This document shows, one piece after another, positions 35,686 to 44,544 of a DNA stretch of 64,000 nucleotides (its first letter is position 1; every line of letters starts with the position of its first letter). Location: NCBI GenBank assembly GCA_913775095.1, contig CAJYIW010000005.1:1-64000 (forward strand), in the 5' to 3' direction. The notes beneath the pieces are model-generated. The model was not told the DNA's origin, ran no database searches, and was given only the letters and a program-made list of their open reading frames with translations. The translations under genes and the position numbers were made by a program. This DNA comes from an uncultured Siphonobacter sp. GTDB taxonomy: Bacteria > Bacteroidota > Bacteroidia > Cytophagales > Spirosomataceae.

Positions 35686-36471
35686 ATGAAAGTAAAAGCA
35701 AAAAAGCATTTAGGGCAACATTTTCTTCGCGACTTACACGCTTGCGAGCGAATTGCTGATTTGCTATCCGGATATCAGAACTATCGGACTGTGCTGGAAA
35801 TTGGACCGGGCATGGGGGTCTTAACCCAGTTCATGCTCAAAAAACCTCAGTTTGAAACGCACGTCGTGGAAATTGACCGCGAATCGGTGGATTACCTGAA
35901 GGTTCATTTCCCGGACCTGACGCCTCGTATTCATAACTACGATTTCTTACGCTGGAACCTGAACACGTTTTCCACGGAGCCTTTTGGCATCATTGGAAAC
36001 TTTCCGTACAATATCTCGAGTCAGATTTTTTTCAAAGTTCTGGAACACCGCGATCTGATTCCCGAAGTCGTTTGTATGCTCCAGAAGGAAGTGGCTCAAC
36101 GCATTGCCTCGCCACCGGGTAGCCGCGATTACGGCATTCTGAGCGTGCTGCTTCAGGCTTTTTACGACATCAAATACCACTTCACGGTTCCTCCCGGAGC
36201 GTTCGATCCCCCACCGAAAGTGCAGTCGGGCGTCATTCGTCTGGAGCGGAATGCCGTTACCCAGCTGGAATGCGATGAAAAGCTGTTCTTTACGGTGGTG
36301 AAAACGGCTTTTAATCAAAGACGGAAAACCCTGCGGAATGCCTTAAAGCCCATCGGTGTAGTGTTTGATCATCCCCTGCTGGACAAACGGGCGGAACAGC
36401 TGGGCGTGGCTGAGTTCGTGGACATTACCCGGACGATTGACGAAGCTAAAAAAATGGCTCGCCAGGCTTAG
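35686..36471 (+). CDS. rsmA: 16S rRNA dimethyladenosine transferase RsmA (KsgA)
   Basis: RsmA dimethylates two adjacent adenines near the 3' end of 16S rRNA late in small-subunit assembly, with SAM. The 261-residue protein shows KKHLGQHFLRD (6-16), the SAM loop LEIGPGMGVLTQ, and the catalytic NFPYNISSQIF near 105-115, followed by the small C-terminal helical domain (185-261; FNQRRKTLRNAL). It is 41 bp upstream of mgtE on the same strand and likely shares its transcript. Confidence 0.96.
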   Translation: MKVKAKKHLGQHFLRDLHACERIADLLSGYQNYRTVLEIGPGMGVLTQFMLKKPQFETHVVEIDRESVDYLKVHFPDLTPRIHNYDFLRWNLNTFSTEPFGIIGNFPYNISSQIFFKVLEHRDLIPEVVCMLQKEVAQRIASPPGSRDYGILSVLLQAFYDIKYHFTVPPGAFDPPPKVQSGVIRLERNAVTQLECDEKLFFTVVKTAFNQRRKTLRNALKPIGVVFDHPLLDKRAEQLGVAEFVDITRTIDEAKKMARQA

Positions 36472-36512
36472 GCCCGTAAACTTTCTTTCCACCCCTCAAA
36501 TGTCTCCCGGGT

Positions 36513-37871
36513 ATGGCTTTCGAGCTAACGAAAGAGTATGTCGAACAATTAAGTAATGCCGTAGAGCAGCGGGACGATGCGTTTATTCGTCTCGAACTGG
36601 AAAATCTGTTTTCAGCCGATGTTTCAGTATTACTGAGTGAGCTGGAATACGAACAGGCTTACTACGTTCTTCAGTTACTGGAAATTGAAACGGGTGCGGA
36701 AGTATTGGCCGAAATGGAGGACGATACCCGCACGGATTTACTGACTTTATTTGACTCGGCTCAAATGGCCCGGTACGTGAACGTACTGGACTCGGATGAC
36801 GCCGTAGATATTCTGAAAGAGCAACCCGTTCGTATTCGCGAAGAAGTGATTGCTCTGATCGAAGACCGAGAACAGGCCCGTTTTATTCTGGATCTGTTAC
36901 CCTACGAGCCGGATACGGCCGGGGGATTAATGCAGAAAGAGCTGGTTAAAATCAACGTTACCCAGACGGTTACGGAATGCGTGGAGGAAATCCGCCGGCA
37001 GGCCGAGGACGTTGAAAAGGTGTATACCGTTTACGTCGTAGATGATGATAATACCCTCCTGGGCATTGTTTCACTCAAGGACATCATTCTGGCCAAACGC
37101 GGCAGTAACATCGAACAGATTTACGATCACGAAGTCATTTATACCTCCACGTACGACTCGGCCGAAGACGTAGCCGAACTCATGCGACGCTACGATCTGG
37201 ACGCCCTGCCCGTCGTGAACGTGCAGAAACGCTTACTCGGACAAATCACGATTGATGACGTCATCGATGTCATTACCGAGCAGGCTCAGGAAGACATTGC
37301 GGCCATTACCGGGGTTTCAGAAGAAGTAGAAGAAGACGATTCGGTCTGGAAGATCACCCGCTCCCGTCTGCCCTGGCTGGGCATTGGCATGATTGGGAGT
37401 TTAATGGCGGCCAAGTTTCTGGGCATTTTTGAGCACGATCTGCTCATGATGGTTCCGGCTCTGGCTCTGTTCATTCCCATCGTGGGATCAACCGGGGGAA
37501 ACGTCGGTATCCAGTCTTCTTCCTTCATGGTGCAGATTCTGAGCGATAAATCCGGTTTTATTGGAGAGTTCTGGCCCCGAATGCTGAAAATCGCTACCGT
37601 TGCCGTGCTGAAGGGCATCTTGATCGCGGTCTTTGTTTTTCTGATCACCTTTCTGATTCTCTCGCACCCGATCAAGCTTTCGCTGGTGGTAGCCATTTCT
37701 CTGATGGCCGTTGTATTACTGTCTTCCTTTACCGGAACGGTTACGCCCATCATCCTCAATCGGTATGGCATCAATCCTTCCGTCGCCTCTGGTCCTTTCA
37801 TTACCACGGCTAACGACTTTCTGGGCTACAGCGTCTACTTTGGTATTGCGTATTTGCTTTATAGCTGGTGA
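36513..37871 (+). CDS. mgtE: Magnesium transporter MgtE
   Basis: MgtE is a magnesium-gated channel. The 452-residue protein has the cytosolic N domain (5-130; superhelical), two CBS domains (about 140-260; VYTVYVVDDDNTLLGIVSLKD, LPVVNVQKRLLGQITIDDV), an acidic plug helix region, and five hydrophobic segments (about 285-450) with the pore-lining stretch VGSTGGNVGIQSS. Acidic residues in the N and CBS parts form the magnesium sensor. It follows rsmA by 41 bp. A heptamer repeat begins five bases after its stop codon. Confidence 0.95.
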   Translation: MAFELTKEYVEQLSNAVEQRDDAFIRLELENLFSADVSVLLSELEYEQAYYVLQLLEIETGAEVLAEMEDDTRTDLLTLFDSAQMARYVNVLDSDDAVDILKEQPVRIREEVIALIEDREQARFILDLLPYEPDTAGGLMQKELVKINVTQTVTECVEEIRRQAEDVEKVYTVYVVDDDNTLLGIVSLKDIILAKRGSNIEQIYDHEVIYTSTYDSAEDVAELMRRYDLDALPVVNVQKRLLGQITIDDVIDVITEQAQEDIAAITGVSEEVEEDDSVWKITRSRLPWLGIGMIGSLMAAKFLGIFEHDLLMMVPALALFIPIVGSTGGNVGIQSSSFMVQILSDKSGFIGEFWPRMLKIATVAVLKGILIAVFVFLITFLILSHPIKLSLVVAISLMAVVLLSSFTGTVTPIILNRYGINPSVASGPFITTANDFLGYSVYFGIAYLLYSW

Positions 37872-37876
37872 AATCT

Positions 37877-37920
37877 GGTTGTTAGTTGTTAGCGGCCGCC
37901 GCTGCGGTTGTTAGTTGTTA
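37877..37920 (+). repeat. Heptamer repeat downstream of mgtE, split by a GC-rich insert
   Basis: GGTTGTT-AGTTGTT-AG (37877-37892), then a 13-bp GC-rich insert containing GCGGCCGC, then GGTTGTT-AGTTGTT-A (37906-37920). Both unit variants seen elsewhere in the window occur side by side here. The tract starts five bases past the mgtE stop, in the same sense as the other three tracts. Confidence 0.9.
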
Positions 37921-38023
37921 ATTCTACAAATTATTTATTATTGTTAAATGTATAAATACTGATTGTCAATACATTACGATCAAAAAGAAAAGTATCAATC
38001 AGCGTACGCACTCATTAAAAACG

Positions 38024-38042
38024 GAAAACAGTAAACTGAAAA
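38024..38042 (+). repeat. ACTGAAA-type motif before dtd
   Basis: Exact 19-base match to 23921-23939, ending seven bases before the dtd start codon. It may be a ribosome-loading or leader element, or a remnant of a dispersed repeat. Confidence 0.75.
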
Positions 38043-38049
38043 CTATACA

Positions 38050-38502
38050 ATGATTGCAGTTATTCAGCGGGTTACTCAGGCTTCGGTCACGATTGATGGA
38101 ACGGTAGAAGGTCAGATTGATCAGGGCTTACTGGTGTTACTGGGCATTACGCACACGGATACCGATGAGGATTTACAATGGCTTGCCCGGAAGATAATCG
38201 GCTTACGTATCTTTAGCGATCAGGAGGGCAAGATGAACCTGGACCTGAAAGCTCTAGGGGGAAATATCCTGCTGGTCAGCCAGTTTACCTTGTTGGCCAG
38301 TACTAAAAAAGGAAATCGGCCGAGTTATACGGATGCGGCCCGTCCCGAGGTGGCTATCCCGCTTTATGAGAAAATGATTACGCAGCTTGAACAGGACCTG
38401 GGTCAATCCATTCAAACGGGAGAATTTGGGGCCGACATGAAGGTATCCCTACTGAACGATGGCCCCGTTACGATTATCATTGATTCCAAAAACCGCATCT
38501 AA
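38050..38502 (+). CDS. dtd: D-aminoacyl-tRNA deacylase Dtd
   Basis: Dtd hydrolyses D-amino acids (and glycine) wrongly attached to tRNA. The 150-residue protein is full length and has both signature motifs: VSQFTLLAS near 78-86 and the cross-subunit NDGPVTI near 137-143. It begins MIAVIQRV, the usual start of the family. The stop codon is directly followed by the start codon of the MazG-like gene, so the two are translated as a unit. Confidence 0.96.
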   Translation: MIAVIQRVTQASVTIDGTVEGQIDQGLLVLLGITHTDTDEDLQWLARKIIGLRIFSDQEGKMNLDLKALGGNILLVSQFTLLASTKKGNRPSYTDAARPEVAIPLYEKMITQLEQDLGQSIQTGEFGADMKVSLLNDGPVTIIIDSKNRI

Positions 38503-38832
38503 ATGACCTTAGAAGAAGCCCAGAAAACCGTAGATGCATGGATCAAGACGGTAGGTGTCCGTTACTTTAACGAGTTAACCAATACCGCCATTCTGATGGA
38601 AGAAGTAGGCGAAATGGCCCGGATTATGGCCCGACGCTACGGAGAACAGTCCGAAAAGGAGTCGGACAAGGGCAAGGATCTGGGAGATGAAATGGCCGAT
38701 GTCCTCTGGGTATTAATCTGCCTGGCCAATCAGACCGGAATCAACCTGACGGAAGCCTTTGAGCGGAACCTTGAAAAGAAAAATATCCGCGACGCGACCC
38801 GCCACCTCAACAATCCGAAACTTCAGGGTTAA
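38503..38832 (+). CDS. MazG-like nucleotide pyrophosphohydrolase
   Basis: A 109-residue all-alpha NTP pyrophosphatase of the single MazG-domain type. The metal site ExxE-12-28-ExxD is visible as EEVGEMA near 30-36 and LGDEMADVLW near 65-74, followed by ERNLEKKNIRD. Such enzymes clean up non-canonical or excess nucleotides; the preferred nucleotide is not evident. It starts at the base right after the dtd stop codon (TAAATG), so the two probably form a small quality-control operon. Confidence 0.9.
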   Translation: MTLEEAQKTVDAWIKTVGVRYFNELTNTAILMEEVGEMARIMARRYGEQSEKESDKGKDLGDEMADVLWVLICLANQTGINLTEAFERNLEKKNIRDATRHLNNPKLQG

Positions 38833-38910
38833 TTTTTGTGTTAAAATAGGGTATCAGAGAAGGGATGAAGTCCTTTTACCAAGGTAGGAATCCATTTTTT
38901 ACCTTCTGAT

Positions 38911-38918
38911 TATTTTTG
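38911..38918 (+). promoter_or_regulatory. Candidate -7 box of the lone receiver gene
   Basis: TATTTTTG fits TAnnTTTG in the 251-bp gap before the receiver gene at 39084; it would leave a leader of about 165 bases. No -33 element is clear. Confidence 0.35.
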
Positions 38919-39083
38919 TTGCGTACTTCTGAAAGGCAAGAGGCTGGCTGCCATGGCTTTATCTTTTACATTCCGGAAGTATCCCAACCGTACAGGACGA
39001 TTCCTTTTCTTTTTTTGAAGGTTCTCCGGTAATTAGCTGTTATTTCGCTTTATTATTTTACTCCGAAACCCAATATTCCGACA

Positions 39084-39470
39084 ATGGCCTTCAAACGCGT
39101 CCTTATTGCTGAAGATAGCTCCGTCATTCAAAACCTGGCTAAGAAGATCCTGGAATTCCAGAACTTCGAGATTACTTCCGTAAAAAACGGAGAGCAGGTA
39201 TTACAGCTCCTGGAGAAAGAAAACTACGACGTCGTGTTACTGGACATCAACATGCCCGTTATGGATGGAATGGAATGTGCCCGTCAAATCCGGCAATTGC
39301 CCGATGCGACGAAAGCCAAAACTCCCATTCTGGCCATCACAGGTAATGCCCGTAACTACTCTCCCGAAGAGTTCAAATCGGCTGGTTTCGACGATATCCT
39401 GATAAAACCCCTCAACTTTGATGCCCTGGTAGCCAAAGTTCGGGAATACACCGGTGGTGTGGTAGAATAG
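39084..39470 (+). CDS. Single-domain response regulator
   Basis: A 128-residue lone receiver: acidic pair AEDS (9-12), Asp54 in VVLLDINMP, Thr in AITGNAR and Lys in LIKPLNF. No output domain follows. The upstream gap of 251 bp and a terminator right after the stop make it monocistronic. Multistep kinases such as the Hpt-carrying one at 32013 often use such a shuttle; a link is inference only. Confidence 0.92.
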   Translation: MAFKRVLIAEDSSVIQNLAKKILEFQNFEITSVKNGEQVLQLLEKENYDVVLLDINMPVMDGMECARQIRQLPDATKAKTPILAITGNARNYSPEEFKSAGFDDILIKPLNFDALVAKVREYTGGVVE

Positions 39471-39503
39471 TTTTTTCTACGTTAATCCATCAACCCTAAT
39501 TTG

Positions 39504-39533
39504 AAAGATGAGCGGAGCGTTCCGCTCATCTTT
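39504..39533 (+). terminator. Terminator of the lone receiver gene
   Basis: AAAGATGAGCGGA and TCCGCTCATCTTT pair over 13 bp around GCGT. The right arm ends 14 bases before the next gene. Confidence 0.82.
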
Positions 39534-39547
39534 GCCTGTTTACGTAT

Positions 39548-40312
39548 ATGCAAGTTACTTTCCTGGGTACGGGTACTTCTCAGGGCGTTCCGGTTATTGG
39601 ATGCGACTGCGAAGTGTGCCGTTCGCTTGATTTTCGGGATAAACGTCTTCGCGTTTCCATCCACGTGGAAGTGGAAGGTCGCAGTCTGGTTTTTGATACT
39701 GGACCGGATTTTCGTACCCAGGCCCTGAGAGAACGTATTCTTCACCTGGATGCGGTGGTTTTTACGCACGCTCATAAAGATCACACCGCCGGTCTGGACG
39801 ATGTCAGGCCCTTCAATTTCCGGCAGAATTCAGACATTCCTTTATTCGGTCAGGCGGCCGTTCTGGAACAGATTAAAACTGAATTTGCCTACGCATTTGC
39901 GGAAAAAAAGTATCCCGGCATCCCCCGTCTGGAACTCAACCCGATTGAGAACAAGCCCTTTGAAGTGTTAGGCATTACCCTGACTCCAATTCAGGTGATG
40001 CACCATAAACTGCCCGTATTCGGCTACCGGATTGGTGATTTTTCCTACATTACGGACGCCAATTTCATTGCCGAAGAAGAGCTGGAGAAACTTAAAGGCA
40101 GCAAAGTTCTGGTGATCAATGCTCTGCACAAAGGCCCGCGGCACCTCTCCCATTACACCTTACCCGAAGCCCTGGAGGTGATTGAACGCGTACAGCCGGA
40201 GGCCGCCTATCTTACGCACGCCAGTCATAACATGGGTCTTCATGCTGCTGTGGAAGCTGAATTGCCTCCACATGTCCATTTGGCTTACGATGGCTTGAAA
40301 CTGACCATTTAA
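39548..40312 (+). CDS. MBL-fold metallohydrolase, PhnP-like
   Basis: A 254-residue metallo-beta-lactamase-fold enzyme of the PhnP/cyclic phosphodiesterase type. It starts with the typical LGTGTSQGVPVIGCDCEVC, where cysteines bind a structural zinc in this group, and has the catalytic metal motif THAHKDHTAGLDD near 77-89, then YITDANFI and YLTHASHNMG. Bacteroidota nearly always carry this gene; the natural substrate is not known. No phosphonate genes are nearby, so a role in that pathway is unlikely. Confidence 0.88.
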   Translation: MQVTFLGTGTSQGVPVIGCDCEVCRSLDFRDKRLRVSIHVEVEGRSLVFDTGPDFRTQALRERILHLDAVVFTHAHKDHTAGLDDVRPFNFRQNSDIPLFGQAAVLEQIKTEFAYAFAEKKYPGIPRLELNPIENKPFEVLGITLTPIQVMHHKLPVFGYRIGDFSYITDANFIAEEELEKLKGSKVLVINALHKGPRHLSHYTLPEALEVIERVQPEAAYLTHASHNMGLHAAVEAELPPHVHLAYDGLKLTI

Positions 40313-40422
40313 CTCTTTCTTCTTTCGATCTGGTTCGATGTTAAGCACACCGACCTGCACCCCTCTGGCTGAAGTGGTATCAATTTTTTGTGCTCAGAAC
40401 TCAACATATTCATTGCATACCT

Positions 40423-41100
40423 ATGATTCAGCCTGACCCAACGCTCCTTGCTGCCCTGTTTGATATGGACGGGGTAATTGTCAATAACATGACGTACCAT
40501 GAAGAGGCCTGGCGTCTGTTTTGTGAAGCCCACGGTTTTGCCTTCAGCAAGGAAATGTATTATACCCAGCTTAATGGGAAAAATTCATTTGATTCGTTTG
40601 CCTTTCTCATGGGCCGCGAGCCTTCGCCGGAGGAGCTGCGACAGATGTCCATTGAAAAAGAAGAGATGTACCGCAATACTTACGGCCCCGTTCTGGAACC
40701 CGCCGAAGGATTGATTGGCTTCCTGAATGTGCTACGCGAGCACGGAGTGAAATGTGCAGTAGCTACCTCGGCTCCGATTGAAAACGTCTCCTTTACCCTG
40801 GACGGCACGGGCTTACGTTCCCTTTTTGATGTAGTCGTAGACGCTTCGATGGTACAAAACGGAAAACCCGCTCCCGATATTTACCTGAAAGCAGCCGAAC
40901 TGGTCGGCGTTCATCCGAAAAACTGCGTGGTTTTTGAAGATGCTCTCCTGGGCATTCAGGCGGGTAAAGCGGCGAGTATGTCAGTGATTGGGGTGTCCAC
41001 GAGTCACACGGAAGACGAGCTGGCTCCCATCACTTCGGCCGTTATTGCTGACTTCCGGGAAATCGACTGGAATCACTTTGAAGCCGTTGTCACCCGGTAG
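40423..41100 (+). CDS. HAD-family sugar phosphatase/phosphoglucomutase-like protein
   Basis: The 225-residue product (start taken at 40423, MIQPDPTLL) belongs to the HAD subfamily I with an alpha-helical cap. Motif I is LFDMDGVIVNN, motif II ATSAPIEN, motif III lysine in QNGKPAPDIYL and motif IV VVFEDALLGIQAGKAA. The pattern suits beta-phosphoglucomutase or a sugar-phosphate phosphatase; which one cannot be decided. An in-frame ATG 33 bases upstream would add an unconserved tail. It converges on glmM across a terminator. Confidence 0.88.
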   Translation: MIQPDPTLLAALFDMDGVIVNNMTYHEEAWRLFCEAHGFAFSKEMYYTQLNGKNSFDSFAFLMGREPSPEELRQMSIEKEEMYRNTYGPVLEPAEGLIGFLNVLREHGVKCAVATSAPIENVSFTLDGTGLRSLFDVVVDASMVQNGKPAPDIYLKAAELVGVHPKNCVVFEDALLGIQAGKAASMSVIGVSTSHTEDELAPITSAVIADFREIDWNHFEAVVTR

Positions 41101-41114
41101 AAATAAACAAAAAA

Positions 41115-41141
41115 GAAACCCGACGATCACCGCCGGGTTTC
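41115..41141. terminator. Bidirectional terminator between HAD gene and glmM
   Basis: GAAACCCG and CGGGTTTC pair over 8 bp between the two convergent genes, with an A-run before and T5 after the stem. Confidence 0.75.
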
Positions 41142-41167
41142 CTCATTTTTAATCTGAAGTAAGTATC

Positions 41168-42559
41168 TTACAGGGTGGCTACCACCTCTTTGATATCCTG
41201 AATAATCTTTTTAGCCAGATTTTCTGCTTTCGTCATGAAATCAGATTCTGAATAAATGCGGATGATGGGTTCGGTATTGGACTTACGTAAATGTACCCAC
41301 TCGTTTCCGAATTCGATTTTTACTCCATCCTCGCTGTTAATCGGCTGACGGGCGTATTTGGTCTGGATTCGCTCCAGCACCACGTCAACGTTTAGCTCGG
41401 GCGTTAATTCAATCTTATTTTTTGAAATGTAGTAGTTGGGATACGAACGACGCAGCACCGAAACCGACTTACCGAACCGGGCCAGATGCGTCAGGAACAG
41501 GGCAATCCCCACCAGAGCATCGCGGCCGTAATGAAGTTCAGGATAAATAATGCCTCCGTTGCCTTCCCCGCCAATCACGGCTCCAACTTCCTTCATCTTC
41601 GTCACCACGTTCACTTCACCCACGGCGGCGGAATAATGGGTCCCGCCGGCTTTCTGAGTTACGTCCCGCAGAGCTACCGTAGAGGACAGGTTGGACACGG
41701 TATTTCCCACCTGATTTTTCAGAATATAATCTGCTACTGCTACCAGCGTGTATTCCTCACCAAATGGTTCGCCATCTTCGGCCACAAATGCCAGCCGATC
41801 CACATCAGGATCCACGACAATGCCCAGCGTGTGCTTACCCGAACGCAATTCTTTGCGAATATCCGTCAGGTGCTCTGGTAAAGGTTCGGGGTTATGAGCA
41901 AAGTAACCGGTGGGTTCGCAGTGCAATTTCACAATCCGGGTGACGCCCAGTGCTTCCAGTAACATCGGCACGGCAATGCCTCCGGAAGAGTTAACGGCAT
42001 CAACCACAATACTGAAATTAGCGGCTGCAATAGCATCTCTGTCTACCAGAGGCAAAGCCAGAATGGCGTCTATATGCTTTTTGAGGTAGCTGTCATCCTG
42101 CTGATAAGTGCCTAGTTTTTTAACTTCCACAAAAGAGAAGGCTTCCGCATCGGCAATCGCCAGCACTTCCGCTCCTTCTTCGGCAGAAATAAATTCTCCT
42201 TTGGCATTTAATAATTTTAAAGCATTCCACTGAATGGGATTATGACTGGCCGTCAGAATGATACCACCGGCGGCTTTTTCCAGCGGAACGGCAATCTCAA
42301 CGGTTGGCGTAGTCGATAAACCCAGGTCAATTACGTGCAGGCCCAGCCCCTGTAAAGTGGCAGAAACCAGACGCACGGCCATTTCGCCGGAAAGACGGGC
42401 GTCACGACCAATGACAATTTTTTGATTCTCAGGGGAATTGCGTTTTAACCATGTTCCGAAGGCTGCGGAAAATTTTACTATGTCAACGGGGGTAAGCGAC
42501 TCACCCACGTTTCCACCAATGGTTCCCCGGATTCCGGAGATAGATTTAATCAACGTCAC
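41168..42559 (-). CDS. glmM: Phosphoglucosamine/phosphohexomutase (GlmM-type), GTG start
   Basis: An alpha-D-phosphohexomutase that most likely makes glucosamine-1-phosphate for UDP-GlcNAc and hence for murF substrates. The 463-residue product has the active-site serine in LTASHNPIQWNA, the metal loop DPDVDRLAFV, the sugar loop GGEGNGGI and the phosphate-binding C-terminal RKSNTEPIIRIY. I chose the GTG at 42559, which gives the family-typical start TLIKSISGIRGTIGG and has a purine-rich GAGAG ahead; the ATG at 42613 would add 18 unconserved residues. Phosphomannomutase is the alternative. Confidence 0.9.
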   Translation of the reverse strand: MTLIKSISGIRGTIGGNVGESLTPVDIVKFSAAFGTWLKRNSPENQKIVIGRDARLSGEMAVRLVSATLQGLGLHVIDLGLSTTPTVEIAVPLEKAAGGIILTASHNPIQWNALKLLNAKGEFISAEEGAEVLAIADAEAFSFVEVKKLGTYQQDDSYLKKHIDAILALPLVDRDAIAAANFSIVVDAVNSSGGIAVPMLLEALGVTRIVKLHCEPTGYFAHNPEPLPEHLTDIRKELRSGKHTLGIVVDPDVDRLAFVAEDGEPFGEEYTLVAVADYILKNQVGNTVSNLSSTVALRDVTQKAGGTHYSAAVGEVNVVTKMKEVGAVIGGEGNGGIIYPELHYGRDALVGIALFLTHLARFGKSVSVLRRSYPNYYISKNKIELTPELNVDVVLERIQTKYARQPINSEDGVKIEFGNEWVHLRKSNTEPIIRIYSESDFMTKAENLAKKIIQDIKEVVATL

Positions 42560-42716
42560 GATGCTCTCTATTTTGAGGAAGAACTGTTGGGGATATGAAG
42601 CAAAAGTAAGCAATTATTCACTTTGACGATCCATTTTTTTCATAGAACGTTGCAATTGGAAGAACTGATTCACGACTTTAACTATTAGTTAAAAAACAGC
42701 CCTGACTTCTTTACTT

Positions 42717-42926
42717 ATGCGTCGTTTTCTGATTATCCTGGTACGAATCTATCAGGGAGCTCTTTCGCCCTATCTGGGAAATTCGTGTCGTTACACGCCC
42801 ACTTGCTCCCAGTACGCGATTCAGGCCATTGAAAAGTATGGTCCCTGGAAGGGAGGATGGATGGCGGTCCGTCGCATGGCCCGCTGTCACCCCTGGGGAG
42901 GACATGGCCATGACCCGGTACCCTGA
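42717..42926 (+). CDS. yidD: Membrane protein insertion efficiency factor YidD
   Basis: A 69-residue YidD, a small amphipathic protein that helps YidC insert membrane proteins. The family pattern is complete: RIYQGALSP near 10-18, [11 protein letters not shown] with its paired cysteines and C-terminal [14 protein letters not shown]. It lies away from the usual rpmH-rnpA-yidC context. Its stop codon is separated by a single base from the end of the convergent kinase gene, with no room for a terminator. Confidence 0.94.
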   Translation: MRRFLIILVRIYQGALSPYLGNSCRYTPTCSQYAIQAIEKYGPWKGGWMAVRRMARCHPWGGHGHDPVP

Positions 42927-42927
42927 G

Positions 42928-44502
42928 TCAGACCAGGCTGGGGAGGTAGAAGACAAAGCGGGTGCCCTGGCCGGGCTGGCTTTCAGCAGTGATGGTTCCC
43001 CCGATGAACTCAACAATTTTCCGGCACAAAGCCAGCCCAATGCCCGTTCCTTCGTATTCCGAACGACCATTGAGCCGCTGAAAGACCTGAAAGATCCGTT
43101 CTTTGTATTGGGGCTCGAAACCAATTCCGTTGTCATTCACGCTTATTTCCGTCCACTGAAAATGGGGAGAGAGGAGTTGATTCTGGGTTTCTTCCAAAGG
43201 TAGAGGCCGGACTTTGATCTGAATGTGCGGGGTTCGACTGGAGTCTGTGAATTTCAGGGCATTACTCAGCAAGTTGTAAAACAATTGCCGCATCTGGACC
43301 GGAACGGCATCTACTACTGGTAGTTCATCCATTTCGATACAGGCCTGTTTTTCCAGCACCTGGGCATCCAGATCTTCCAGCACTTCCTGAACAATCTGAT
43401 TCAAAGGAACACTTTCTCTTACGTTCCCCTGACGAGTCACCCGGGACAGTAACAGCAGGGCATCAATCAGACTCTTCATGCGATCAATGGCCTGGAGGGT
43501 ACGACGCATGTAGTCTTCGGCTTCCTCTTCTAATTCATCGCCCAGTTTGTTACGTAACCTACCCACGAAGGCCGATATTTTACGAAGGGGCTCCTGTAAA
43601 TCATGGGATGCCGCGTAGGCAAATTGCTCCAGTTCGCTATTCGACCGCTGTAATTCTTCAATTTTCAGTCTCAAATCATGCTCATACTGACGCAGGATGG
43701 TGATGTCAGCAATGCTACCTACCAGCAGAGAAACCATGCCCTGCTCATTCAGCACCGGACGGCCCACCACCATCAGTACCTTCTTCTTTCCGGACTGAGT
43801 CAATACCCGATGTTCCAGTCGGAAGGGTTGATGATTCTTAATGGCTTCCTGTACAGTCTGGCTGACCATCTCGTTATCCCGCTTATCCAGAAAGGTAAAG
43901 AATGAGGTATAATCCTCACAATTATGATTCATCGTTTCCGGTAAATGCCCCATCAGCTCGTACAGGCCTTCCGAGCAGATCAGTTCACCCGTCTGAAGGT
44001 TTTTCTCCCAGCTACCGAAATGAAAAGCCTGTTCCGTAATGCGGTGCATTTCCTGCTGCTGAAGAAGCTGTTTGTACCGGGTTACGCGTTCGGTGATGTC
44101 CTCCGAAACGCCTACCAGCTCCAGCGGGTTACCTGCTTCGTCGCAACGAAAAATAGTCAGGCGGGTAGTAAAGATTCGTTCGGAAGAGTCTTTATGCAGT
44201 ATCCGCGTTTCCTGCTCCACGTACGATACCTCCTTTCGGAGTAAGGCACCCACTTTCCTACTCTTCTGAGCGAACAAATCGTCGGGCAATATCCGGTTTT
44301 GCAGGTTACCTTTCCAGGCATGGAGTTCCTCCCGGGTATATCCCAGAAGTTCAGTGAAACGTTCGTTTACGTAGAGGATCTGGTGAGCCTTCAGGTCATA
44401 CACGTGCACGACACCCGGAAATAAGAGATTCAGCTTCTCAAGCAGTTGAACCTGCTCGGGAAATTCAGAAGAATACTGAAAATAGGCTGAATCGCTATTC
44501 AT
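42928..44502 (-). CDS. PAS-domain histidine kinase
   Basis: A soluble 524-residue kinase: PAS/PAC (about 20-138; FPGVVHVYDLKAHQILYVN, GVSEDITER), a second PAS/PAC (150-272), a coiled coil, HisKA of the phytochrome-like type with His300 in YAASHDLQEPL, and HATPase (395-522; NALKFTD, DNGIGFEP, GTGIGLALCRKI). There is no receiver or membrane segment. The target is not evident. A GT2 gene lies 42 bp upstream on the same strand, so the two may be cotranscribed. Confidence 0.92.
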   Translation of the reverse strand: MNSDSAYFQYSSEFPEQVQLLEKLNLLFPGVVHVYDLKAHQILYVNERFTELLGYTREELHAWKGNLQNRILPDDLFAQKSRKVGALLRKEVSYVEQETRILHKDSSERIFTTRLTIFRCDEAGNPLELVGVSEDITERVTRYKQLLQQQEMHRITEQAFHFGSWEKNLQTGELICSEGLYELMGHLPETMNHNCEDYTSFFTFLDKRDNEMVSQTVQEAIKNHQPFRLEHRVLTQSGKKKVLMVVGRPVLNEQGMVSLLVGSIADITILRQYEHDLRLKIEELQRSNSELEQFAYAASHDLQEPLRKISAFVGRLRNKLGDELEEEAEDYMRRTLQAIDRMKSLIDALLLLSRVTRQGNVRESVPLNQIVQEVLEDLDAQVLEKQACIEMDELPVVDAVPVQMRQLFYNLLSNALKFTDSSRTPHIQIKVRPLPLEETQNQLLSPHFQWTEISVNDNGIGFEPQYKERIFQVFQRLNGRSEYEGTGIGLALCRKIVEFIGGTITAESQPGQGTRFVFYLPSLV

Positions 44503-44544
44503 ATACTTTAGTTGAGAAGAGTAAACTATCGTATAATCAATAGT

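Noticed and set aside
37893-37905. GC-rich 13-mer as an attachment site or vector remnant
   Set aside because: A GCGGCCGC site alone is weak evidence, and both flanks are native heptamers; kept only as an oddity of the repeat.
38833-39083. tRNA or small RNA gene in the gap
   Set aside because: No T-loop GTTCRA pattern or cloverleaf arms were found here or in other gaps of the window.
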